DNA of 7,962 nucleotides from Kiritimatiellales bacterium (GTDB lineage Bacteria; Verrucomicrobiota; Kiritimatiellia; Kiritimatiellales; Pontiellaceae), in the NCBI GenBank assembly GCA_030630445.1, contig DAOVNC010000156.1, positions 1 to 7,962 on the forward strand. The letters are read 5' to 3'. The translations under genes and the position numbers were made by a program. Below, piece after piece: positions 1 through 5,561 of this stretch (position 1 is the first letter of the stretch; each line of letters starts with the position of its first letter). The notes below the pieces were generated by a model that made no database searches, was not told where the DNA came from, and saw nothing but the letters and a program-made list of their open reading frames with translations.

Positions 1-60
1 CCCCACCCGGTGCCGGACGGTCGGCTCCGTGTATGGGGCTTGGCGTGCGGCACCAGGTAA
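1..60 (+). CDS. possible 3' end of an upstream gene (partial, unidentified)
   Basis: Frame 1 is open from the window edge to a TAA at 58-60. It encodes about 19 residues, ending in GLACGTR. The third codon positions are mostly G or C, as in the confirmed genes here, and a hairpin with a T-rich tail follows 26 nt later, as expected at the end of a transcription unit. The fragment is too short to recognise and frame 3 is also open through this region, so this is only a suggestion. Confidence 0.2.
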   Translation, partial: PHPVPDGRLRVWGLACGTR

Positions 61-85
61 GCGTTGTTCGTTCGGATGAGCTTCG

Positions 86-113
86 TTTTCCAAGGTTTGG
101 AAAATTATTTTTT
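86..113 (+). terminator. candidate Rho-independent terminator, plus strand
   Basis: A perfect 8-bp inverted repeat, TTTTCCAA (86-93) and TTGGAAAA (97-104), encloses a 3-nt GGT loop. It is followed directly by TTATTTTTT (105-113). The T-rich tail lies on the plus-strand side, so it would end transcription coming from the left edge and not that of the minus-strand regulator. The stem is AT-rich and fairly weak. The same core palindrome recurs at 1060-1073, so this could instead be a dispersed palindrome or a protein-binding site. Confidence 0.45.
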
Positions 114-174
114 CTTCGAGCCGTACTCGTGACCCCTTTTCGATCCATGATCGCGGAGCGTACGGAAAGGTTTA

Positions 175-1047
175 TCACCCGCCGCGGCGGGCGGTTTTGG
201 AGAAGGTCTCGGGCGGGATGCCGTAGACGCGCTTGAAGACGCGGGAAAAGTGGTAGGGGTCGGGATAGCCAACCGCTTCGCCAACTTGCTTGATGAGCAG
301 GTCGCGGTTGACGAGCAGGTCGGCGGCGCGGCCCATCTTTAGGCGGGTGAGAAGCTGGAGCGGGGTCTCTTCCGCAAAGCGCTTGAACAGCCGCGCGAGG
401 TAGGCCCGATCCACGAAACATTCCGATGCCACCCCGCCAATATTTTCTGTTTTTAGGTAGTGCCGTTCAATGTGCTGGCGACAGCGCAGGTAGGTTTGCC
501 AAGCGGGCGAAAAGGCGGCTTCGGGTTCCATGGCGGAATCGTCGGCGCAGAGAATGAGCTGGCGAAGCAGCAGGGCGCACAACGCGTCGCGGTTTCGGCT
601 TTCGGTATTCCCGGTGGTGATCAGGTTTTCAAAAATGCTGCGGATGCGGAACGGGCGCGAAACAAAAAAAAGATCTCCCTTCTGAAACTCGGTGCGCTTG
701 AGCAGAGCCACCAGTGCATGGCCGGTAAAGTCGACAAAGTGTTTTAGCATGGGCTGTTCGGGGTCGGTTTCGATGATGTGCGGGGTGCGGGGACCGTAGC
801 AATAGATAGCGCCGGGGCGCAGCGGATAGATTTTGCCGTGCAGGGTCAACGCGCCGCGCCCGGACGAGACAAACTCGATGCAATGAAACCGGAATCCGTT
901 CCGCTCAATACGATATTCCGGAGCGCATTGCTCGCGGCCGCCGCAAACAACAGTCTCTTCGGCATCTCTGCCAGGAGTCAAATTAAGATAGTAGTATTCG
1001 CCCGAAGAAACCTGCTTGGATATGAAAGATGCTCTATTTTCGGTCAT
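175..1047 (-). CDS. AraC-family transcriptional regulator
   Basis: This is a 290-residue cytoplasmic DNA-binding regulator, the usual length for the AraC/XylS family. The N-terminal half (about 50-110) looks like the cupin-type effector-binding domain, with a G-x-L-x-L turn, an RPGAIYCYGP strand and a PH pair at 89-90. The C-terminal about 100 residues form the double helix-turn-helix. Helix-turn-helix 1 covers about 202-223. Helix-turn-helix 2 covers about 252-273 and contains the family signature GYPDPYHFSRVFKRVYG followed by IPPETF. The ATG at 1047 is chosen because a strong GGAAGGA Shine-Dalgarno lies 9 nt upstream; a TTG six codons earlier overlaps that site and is unlikely. The gene diverges from the reductase operon, the usual arrangement for a local activator of sugar catabolism. 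Sugar sensing and control of the neighbours are inferred. The family call is firm; the ligand is unknown. Confidence 0.95.
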   Translation of the reverse strand: MTENRASFISKQVSSGEYYYLNLTPGRDAEETVVCGGREQCAPEYRIERNGFRFHCIEFVSSGRGALTLHGKIYPLRPGAIYCYGPRTPHIIETDPEQPMLKHFVDFTGHALVALLKRTEFQKGDLFFVSRPFRIRSIFENLITTGNTESRNRDALCALLLRQLILCADDSAMEPEAAFSPAWQTYLRCRQHIERHYLKTENIGGVASECFVDRAYLARLFKRFAEETPLQLLTRLKMGRAADLLVNRDLLIKQVGEAVGYPDPYHFSRVFKRVYGIPPETFSKTARRGG

Positions 1048-1056
1048 ATATTCTAT

Positions 1057-1063
1057 TCCTTCC
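1057..1063 (-). promoter_or_regulatory. ribosome binding site that sets the regulator start
   Basis: On the minus strand GGAAGGA sits 9 nt before the ATG at 1047. It occupies the codons that would follow an upstream TTG, so it argues for the shorter 290-residue protein. It also overlaps the TTCCAA-GG-TTGGAA palindrome. Anything binding or folding there could affect translation of the regulator. Confidence 0.7.
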
Positions 1064-1073
1064 AAGGTTGGAA
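1060..1073. repeat. TTCCAA-GG-TTGGAA palindrome in the divergent intergenic region
   Basis: This is a perfect 6-bp inverted repeat with a 2-nt GG centre. It lies in the predicted leader of the regulator gene and touches its ribosome binding site. A near-identical core (TTCCAA-GGT-TTGGAA) is in the hairpin at 88-102. It could be an operator or a member of a dispersed palindrome family. With arms this short, chance is possible. Confidence 0.45.
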
Positions 1074-1096
1074 CCAGAGAATGTCCTTTGGGTTGG

Positions 1097-1124
1097 ATTA
1101 TGTAAAATCAAAAATATCCATCAA
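1097..1124 (-). promoter_or_regulatory. candidate sigma-70 promoter of the AraC-type regulator
   Basis: On the minus strand a -35-like TTGATG (1119-1124) and a -10-like CATAAT (1097-1102) are separated by 16 nt. CATAAT matches five of six consensus bases and TTGATG four of six. Transcription would start near 1090 and give a leader of about 40 nt before the ATG at 1047. I saw no equally good promoter on the plus strand for the reductase operon, which would suit activator dependence, but this was judged by eye. Confidence 0.35.
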
Positions 1125-1198
1125 GCAGTCAAGTCGATGCATGGTCGGATCGAATGCGAAGCGCTAGTTTGTGCAGGAAATTTGATTTTTAAGATCCT

Positions 1199-1205
1199 AG
1201 GAGAG
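1199..1205 (+). promoter_or_regulatory. ribosome binding site that sets the aldo/keto reductase start
   Basis: AGGAGAG lies 6 nt before the ATG at 1212. The frame stays open 61 codons further upstream to 1029, but that extension runs through the divergent promoter region and antisense into the regulator gene. The site therefore supports 1212 as the start. Confidence 0.7.
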
Positions 1206-1211
1206 AGCGTC

Positions 1212-2255
1212 ATGACCAACGAGATAAAGAGTGCCTTTGCGATGGCGGAGGATGGAATCGATCCAAATATTGTGCCGAAAAAACCACTTAATAACGGCGA
1301 GAAAATGCCGGTGCTTGGCCTAGGAACTTTTGGCTCCGACTCGGTCTCGGCGGCGGAGGTGTCGGATGCGGTGATCGGGGCGGCCGGGTTTGGCCAGCGG
1401 TTGTTTGACTGCGCATCGGTCTACGGTAACGAGCGGGAAGTGGGCGAAGCGCTGAAGATCGTCATGGATGGCGGCGTGCCGCGCGAGGAGCTCTTTGTGG
1501 TTTCCAAGGTTTGGAACGACATGCACAGCGACGGCGATGTGATTAAATCCTGCAAGCAGTCGCTCGCCGATCTCGGGCTCGACTATCTCGACCTCTACCT
1601 GATCCATTGGCCGTTCCCGAATGCCCACCCGCCGGGCTGCACGGTGGAGTCGCTTGCGCCCGATGCAAAGCCCTATATTCACGAAGCCTACATGAAGAGC
1701 TGGGCGCAGATGGAGCAGCTGGTGGAAGCGGGGCTGGTGAAAAGCATCGGCACCTCGAACATGACCATTCCGAAACTCGAACGCATGCTGCCCGACTGCA
1801 AGATCAAGCCCGCCGTCAACGAACTGGAATGCCATCCGCACTTCCAGCAAGCGGAACTGTTCGACTATCTGGTGGCCCGCGACATCCAGCCGATCGGCTT
1901 CTGTCCGCTGGGCTCGCCGGGGCGTCCGGAGCGTGACTGCACACCGGAGGATACCGTCGATATGGAAGACCCCGTGATCGTTAAAATCGCAGCGGCCCAT
2001 GGGGTTCATCCTGCAACGGTCTGCCTCAAGTGGGCGGTTCAGCGCGGACTCGTCACGATTCCATTTTCATCCAACCCCCGGAACTACACGGCCAACCTGT
2101 TGAGCACCGTAACCGAGCCGCTGTCGGACGCGGAGATGGCCGAAATTGCAACCATCGACCAAGGCTGCCGCTTGGTTAAAGGGCAGGTTTTCCGGTGGCG
2201 AGATGATCAGTCATGGGAGGTTCTCTGGGATCTCGACGGAACCATTTCAACATAG
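1212..2255 (+). CDS. aldo/keto reductase
   Basis: This is a 347-residue cytoplasmic NAD(P)H-dependent carbonyl reductase or alcohol dehydrogenase of the AKR TIM-barrel superfamily, slightly longer than the usual 270-330. The catalytic tetrad is visible as D66 (RLFDCASVYGNE), Y71, K99 (VVSKVWN) and H132 (LIHWP). The second AKR signature is EAGLVKSIGTSNM. The third signature, normally IPKSxxPxR in NADPH-dependent members, reads IPFSSNPRN: Phe285 replaces the usual Lys, and the Arg is shifted by one residue. A different cofactor preference is therefore possible. There is no signal peptide. It is probably the first gene of an operon with the downstream dehydrogenase and propeller protein. The inferred role is redox conversion of a sugar released from the target glycan; the actual substrate is unknown. 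The stop codon abuts a dispersed-type repeat, so the C-terminus might have been trimmed or capped by that insertion. Confidence 0.95.
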   Translation: MTNEIKSAFAMAEDGIDPNIVPKKPLNNGEKMPVLGLGTFGSDSVSAAEVSDAVIGAAGFGQRLFDCASVYGNEREVGEALKIVMDGGVPREELFVVSKVWNDMHSDGDVIKSCKQSLADLGLDYLDLYLIHWPFPNAHPPGCTVESLAPDAKPYIHEAYMKSWAQMEQLVEAGLVKSIGTSNMTIPKLERMLPDCKIKPAVNELECHPHFQQAELFDYLVARDIQPIGFCPLGSPGRPERDCTPEDTVDMEDPVIVKIAAAHGVHPATVCLKWAVQRGLVTIPFSSNPRNYTANLLSTVTEPLSDAEMAEIATIDQGCRLVKGQVFRWRDDQSWEVLWDLDGTIST

Positions 2256-2333
2256 AACCACGGAACACACCGAATACACGGAAATGGGCAGAATGATTTC
2301 TCTTACTGAACGACTGAAAACAATCATTCTGCC
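2253..2333. repeat. composite intergenic repeat: three 9-nt CACGGAA-type units plus a 12-bp inverted repeat
   Basis: Directly after the reductase stop there are three 9-nt units: ACCACGGAA, CACACCGAA and TACACGGAA (2257-2283). They are followed by a perfect 12-bp inverted repeat, GGCAGAATGATT (2287-2298) and AATCATTCTGCC (2322-2333), around a 23-nt loop. From memory, similar accCACGGAAcac strings and AATCATTCTGCC motifs are scattered between genes in several environmental bacterial genomes; I could not verify this here. It sits between two genes of an apparent operon. The RNA could fold into a stem that protects transcript ends or lowers readthrough. There is no clear T-tract, so a classical terminator is less likely. 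Confidence 0.7.
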
Positions 2334-2368
2334 TCTAAATTATTTTGCCTAACTAAAGGAGAAGACCA

Positions 2369-3478
2369 ATGACTACGATTCCAAAAATAATGACGGGCGC
2401 CTATTTGCCGGGCAACGGCACGGTTGAATTCAAGGAGTACGAAATTCCGGAGCTGGGCCACGGCGAAGTATTGATCAAGACCAAATCGTCCACCATCTGT
2501 GGTTCGGATATCCGCTGCATCTACCACGAGCATCTGGGCAAGGGGCCGGAGGGATATCAAACCGGCATGGTGGCCGGGCACGAGCCTTGCGGGCAGATTG
2601 TTGCGACCGGCCCCGGCATGCGGCGTTTTAAAACGGGCGACCGCGTGGTGCTCTACCATATTTCCGGGTGCGGAATGTGCAATGATTGCCGTCGGGGGTA
2701 TATGATTTCCTGCACGAGCGAGGAGTTTCGCAAGGCCTACGGATGGCAGCGCAACGGCGGCATGGCCCCCTATATGGTGGCTGAAGAAAAGGACTGTGTG
2801 CTCCTTCCGGACGAGCTTTCCTATTCCGACGGCGCGCAGGTGGCCTGCGGCTTTGGCACCGTCTACGAGGGACTCGAAAAAATCGGGATTAGCGGAAACG
2901 ATGCGGTGCTCATCACCGGCCTCGGCCCCGTCGGCCTCGCGGCGGCAATGCTCTGCAAGGCGATGGGCGCGTCGAAGGTGATCGGCATCGAGGCGATCGA
3001 CGAACGTATCGAAATTTCAAAGAATCTGGAGCTGCGCAAGGGTAGCGGCATCAAGCTGTTCGATGCCGTCCTCAAGGCCGGGCCGGACAACGTGGCGGAG
3101 GTTCGGGCGCTGACCGGCGGCATGGGTTGCGAAAAAGTGGTCGAGTGCTCGGCCAATGCCAATGCCCGTTTGACCGCCGTGCAGGCGGCCCGCAAGTGGG
3201 GTAAGATTGTCCTCATCGGCGAAGGCGGGCTGATGAGCCCCGACTTTGCCCCGAGCCCCGACATGATCCACGACCAGAAAACCCTGTTCGGCTCATGGGT
3301 CACCAACCTTTGGCGGATGGAGGAACTCGTCGAGCGGATCGTCCGCTGGAACATCCATCCTGCCGACCTCGTCACCCACCGCTTCCCGTTGGAGCAGGCC
3401 CCGGAAGCCTATGCCCTGATGGCCAGCGGAAAGTGCGGCAAGGTCGCTGTTTGTTTTGACGAGGAGCTAACTGTTTAA
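2369..3478 (+). CDS. zinc-dependent medium-chain alcohol dehydrogenase (threonine/sorbitol dehydrogenase-like)
   Basis: This is a 369-residue cytoplasmic oxidoreductase with typical MDR family length and order. The N-terminal GroES-like catalytic domain carries C44 (TICGSD), H71-E72 (AGHEP) and C160 as likely catalytic-zinc ligands. The structural-zinc lobe has Cys101, 104, 107 and 115. The Rossmann domain shows GLGPVG at 184-189 and an acidic E208 at the end of its second strand (VIGIEAIDER), which usually means NAD+ over NADP+. AAAGGAG, 7 nt upstream of the ATG, supports the start. It follows the aldo/keto reductase after a 113-nt gap holding a repeat, and its TAA shares a base with an ATG of the next gene. 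Paired with the reductase, it could oxidise a polyol or sugar hydroxyl in catabolism of the released monosaccharide. That role is inferred, and the sequence does not separate threonine-, sorbitol- or other polyol-type specificity. Confidence 0.95.
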   Translation: MTTIPKIMTGAYLPGNGTVEFKEYEIPELGHGEVLIKTKSSTICGSDIRCIYHEHLGKGPEGYQTGMVAGHEPCGQIVATGPGMRRFKTGDRVVLYHISGCGMCNDCRRGYMISCTSEEFRKAYGWQRNGGMAPYMVAEEKDCVLLPDELSYSDGAQVACGFGTVYEGLEKIGISGNDAVLITGLGPVGLAAAMLCKAMGASKVIGIEAIDERIEISKNLELRKGSGIKLFDAVLKAGPDNVAEVRALTGGMGCEKVVECSANANARLTAVQAARKWGKIVLIGEGGLMSPDFAPSPDMIHDQKTLFGSWVTNLWRMEELVERIVRWNIHPADLVTHRFPLEQAPEAYALMASGKCGKVAVCFDEELTV

Positions 3479-3489
3479 TGGAGAAAAAC

Positions 3490-5142
3490 ATGAAAAAAAC
3501 AATCGCAACCCTCCTGCTCGGCCTATCGGTGGCCAGCTTGGTAAATGCTCAGAATCATAAGGATGTGAAGCGTCCAGAAGAATGGGAGAAGCTCGTTTTT
3601 GGCGGACGCTTTATGGATCGCTTTGAACCCTTGCCGGAGCTCGGACCGCGCACCTCGGACACGTGGGGCGAAGATGCGGTTAAACCGCGCGACATCACAC
3701 TGGGGATCGAGGATCCCGCTTGGTCGTATTGGGGAGGAAACATTGTGGTGGGCGACGATGGGAAATATCATAAGTTTGTCTGCCGCTGGCCGGAAAACCA
3801 CCCCAAAGGGCACATGGCATGGTTTGGGTCAGAGGTGGTGCATGCCGTTTCTGACAGCCGCTTCGGCCCGTTCAATGTTCAAAAGGTGATCGGCAAGGGA
3901 CACAACCCGGAGGTTTACCGTCTCGCGGACGGCCGCTATGTCTGTTACGTCATCGGTGCCTACTACCTTGGTGAAACCATCGAGGGTCCGTGGGAGCGCA
4001 AGAAATTTACATTTAACCCGTGCGACCGCCGCATCGTCGAGGGTCTTTCAAACATAAGCTTTGTCCGCCGTGCGGATGGTTCATATATCATGGTGGATCG
4101 CGGCGGCGGCATCTGGGTGAGCCGCAATGGTCTCGGCCCGTGGGAACAGGTGACGCAAGGCAGCAACTACCCCCCGGTTCGCGGATCCTACGAAGATCCG
4201 GTCATGTGGAAAACAACGGTCCAGTACCACATGATCGTCAACGATTGGCATGGCCGCATTGCCTATCACTTGCGCTCCAAGGATGGTGTAAACTGGAAGG
4301 TGGACAGTGGAGAGGCCTACATGCCCGGCATCGCTGTCTATGCGGATGGACAGAAAGAAGATTGGTACAAGTACGAACGCCTCCGAATGTTTCAAGATGA
4401 ACACGGCCGCGCCATTCAGGCGAACTTTGCGGTGATCGACTATGCCAAGCGCAAGGACCTTCCGAATGATATCCACAGTTCCAAAAACCTGCCGATTCCG
4501 CTGACCGTCGGGCGCTTGCTGACGCTGCTCAATCCAACGCTTCCAACGGCTAAAACAAAAGAGATTCGCCTACGCATCACCGCCGAAGAAGGATTCGATC
4601 CCCACACGGACATCGATTTTGAAGCACTCCGCTTTGGCTCGCCCGAAGAGGTCGACTTTGGCGGTGGCTGTGAGTTGTTGCATGCAAAGAAAGAAGGGAA
4701 GGATATCTTTGCCTACTTTTCGGCGGCAGGCCATGGGTTTTCCGATCACAACTTTGCCGGCAAGTTGCTGGGAAGGACATCCAAGGGCGGGTTGCTCTTT
4801 GGCTACAGCCGCCTGCCATGGATCGCCTATGAGGAGCCCATCCTCTCTGCCCGCAACCCCGTCCTTGAGGAAAAACAGGTCGCGGTTGAAATCACCAACT
4901 ATGGCGAAAGCGCATCGAAGCCCTCGCAGGTGTCGATCGCCATCGCTTCCATGGAGGGGGAAACACTTGGAACAATCGAAGGCACCTGCCCGGCCCTCGA
5001 TCCGCAGGCCACGGCAACCCTCAAGCTGAAGGCTCCGCCCTTCATGAAAACAGGTGCGGACTACCACTACACCGCCAAGACCGGCGGCGACACCATGAAT
5101 GCCCTGACCTATAAAACCGAACGCCCCAAACAGAATAAATAG
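3490..5142 (+). CDS. secreted beta-propeller glycoside hydrolase-like protein with C-terminal CARDB-like domain
   Basis: This is a 550-residue exported protein. It starts with a Sec signal peptide: MKK, a hydrophobic TIATLLLGLSVASLV stretch, and probable cleavage after the alanine of VNA at residue 20. Residues about 65-320 show propeller-blade repeats with short aromatic motifs (FGPF 125-128, EGPW 165-168, LGPW 215-218), ADG turns and a YEDPVMW motif (234-240), resembling the five-bladed GH43/GH117-type fold. Residues about 340-445 look like a separate beta-rich domain. Residues about 456-535 resemble a CARDB/Ig-like sandwich (VEITNYGESASKPSQ). A GGAG site 6 nt before the ATG at 3490 and the MKK n-region favour this start; an ATG at 3478 overlapping the dehydrogenase stop (TAATG) would add only MEKN. 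It is translationally coupled to the dehydrogenase. Likely acidic catalytic candidates include D236 and E235, but I cannot assign a CAZy family. It could be a glycosidase or a non-catalytic glycan-binding protein. Confidence 0.85.
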   Translation: MKKTIATLLLGLSVASLVNAQNHKDVKRPEEWEKLVFGGRFMDRFEPLPELGPRTSDTWGEDAVKPRDITLGIEDPAWSYWGGNIVVGDDGKYHKFVCRWPENHPKGHMAWFGSEVVHAVSDSRFGPFNVQKVIGKGHNPEVYRLADGRYVCYVIGAYYLGETIEGPWERKKFTFNPCDRRIVEGLSNISFVRRADGSYIMVDRGGGIWVSRNGLGPWEQVTQGSNYPPVRGSYEDPVMWKTTVQYHMIVNDWHGRIAYHLRSKDGVNWKVDSGEAYMPGIAVYADGQKEDWYKYERLRMFQDEHGRAIQANFAVIDYAKRKDLPNDIHSSKNLPIPLTVGRLLTLLNPTLPTAKTKEIRLRITAEEGFDPHTDIDFEALRFGSPEEVDFGGGCELLHAKKEGKDIFAYFSAAGHGFSDHNFAGKLLGRTSKGGLLFGYSRLPWIAYEEPILSARNPVLEEKQVAVEITNYGESASKPSQVSIAIASMEGETLGTIEGTCPALDPQATATLKLKAPPFMKTGADYHYTAKTGGDTMNALTYKTERPKQNK

Positions 5143-5561
5143 GCCGAAGCTACAAAAAGCTGCCCTTCATTCCGTCGGGTTCAATACTGGAACCATCGAT
5201 GACTGCACCGAGCCGTTTAACGCGCCAAAGGCGACGTGGCAGGGGTGCGGGTGGCTGATTTATTTATATCGTATATCATATATTTTGGCCTAAATACGGG
5301 TGTATTTAGGCTATTTTATATCATATACGGATATATTTGGATTTGTTTTCTGGGCATAAATCCGCGTAAAACAGGCTGGTGAATCGTCCTGAATAGGGGC
5401 GATGGTGTCCGATCCAAGGTCTTTGCCTCGTTGAAGTGAGTATGGCTTCCATGAAGGCTAAGAGGGGATGGGATATGGAATTTTTTCAAAAGCGCTGGAA
5501 GAAACCGTCTGGTTTCAAAGATTCCGGGTATGGCACACGGGCGGTTTTTCCAATTCGATGG
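5143..5561 (+). other. 419-bp intergenic region between two tandem units
   Basis: The left part (5143-5260) is GC-rich with no convincing gene. One frame from 5141 is open to a TAA at 5291-5293 with mostly G/C third positions and contains TGTIDDCTEPFNAPK, but it has no start codon with a ribosome site and no family I recognise; it may be a decayed fragment or chance. The middle (5265-5335) is the AT-rich extended palindrome. The right part (5341-5561) holds the leader of the sulfatase gene. Its frame stays open upstream to a GTG at 5436, with codon use unlike the neighbouring genes. I could not place a convincing promoter by eye. Confidence 0.6.
5265..5335. terminator. 71-nt extended palindrome, candidate terminator or long RNA hairpin
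   Basis: The inner stem is perfect: GCCTAAATAC (5288-5297) and GTATTTAGGC (5302-5311) around a GGGT loop. One U-A and one G-U pair extend it. After a 3x3 T/T internal loop, an AT-rich outer stem of 17 pairs follows (5265-5282 with 5317-5335), broken only by a C/C mismatch and one bulged G. The inner hairpin is followed by TATTTTAT and the whole by a T-rich stretch. It could end the upstream operon, insulate the sulfatase unit or form a cruciform. It may also be a dispersed palindromic element. The pairing is directly visible; the function is inferred. Confidence 0.6.

Noticed and set aside
33..236. 67-codon open frame on the plus strand
   Set aside because: It runs through the hairpin and overlaps the end of the regulator, is Arg-rich without domain features and has no ribosome binding site.
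1029..1211. N-terminal extension of the aldo/keto reductase to an ATG at 1029
   Set aside because: It crosses the divergent promoter region and the start of the regulator gene. The AGGAGAG site 6 nt before 1212 and normal family length support the shorter form.
1320..2009. 229-codon open frame on the minus strand within the reductase
   Set aside because: It is a shadow of the aldo/keto reductase, whose catalytic tetrad and signatures are on the plus strand.
5178..5194. GGTTCAATACTGGAACC as a tRNA T-arm
   Set aside because: No acceptor stem, anticodon arm or D-arm can be placed around it; it is only a 5-bp inverted repeat.
5402..5434. 11-codon mini-ORF upstream of the sulfatase as a possible leader peptide
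   Set aside because: The purine-rich stretch is only about 2 nt from the ATG, too close for a ribosome site, and there is no codon bias suggesting attenuation.
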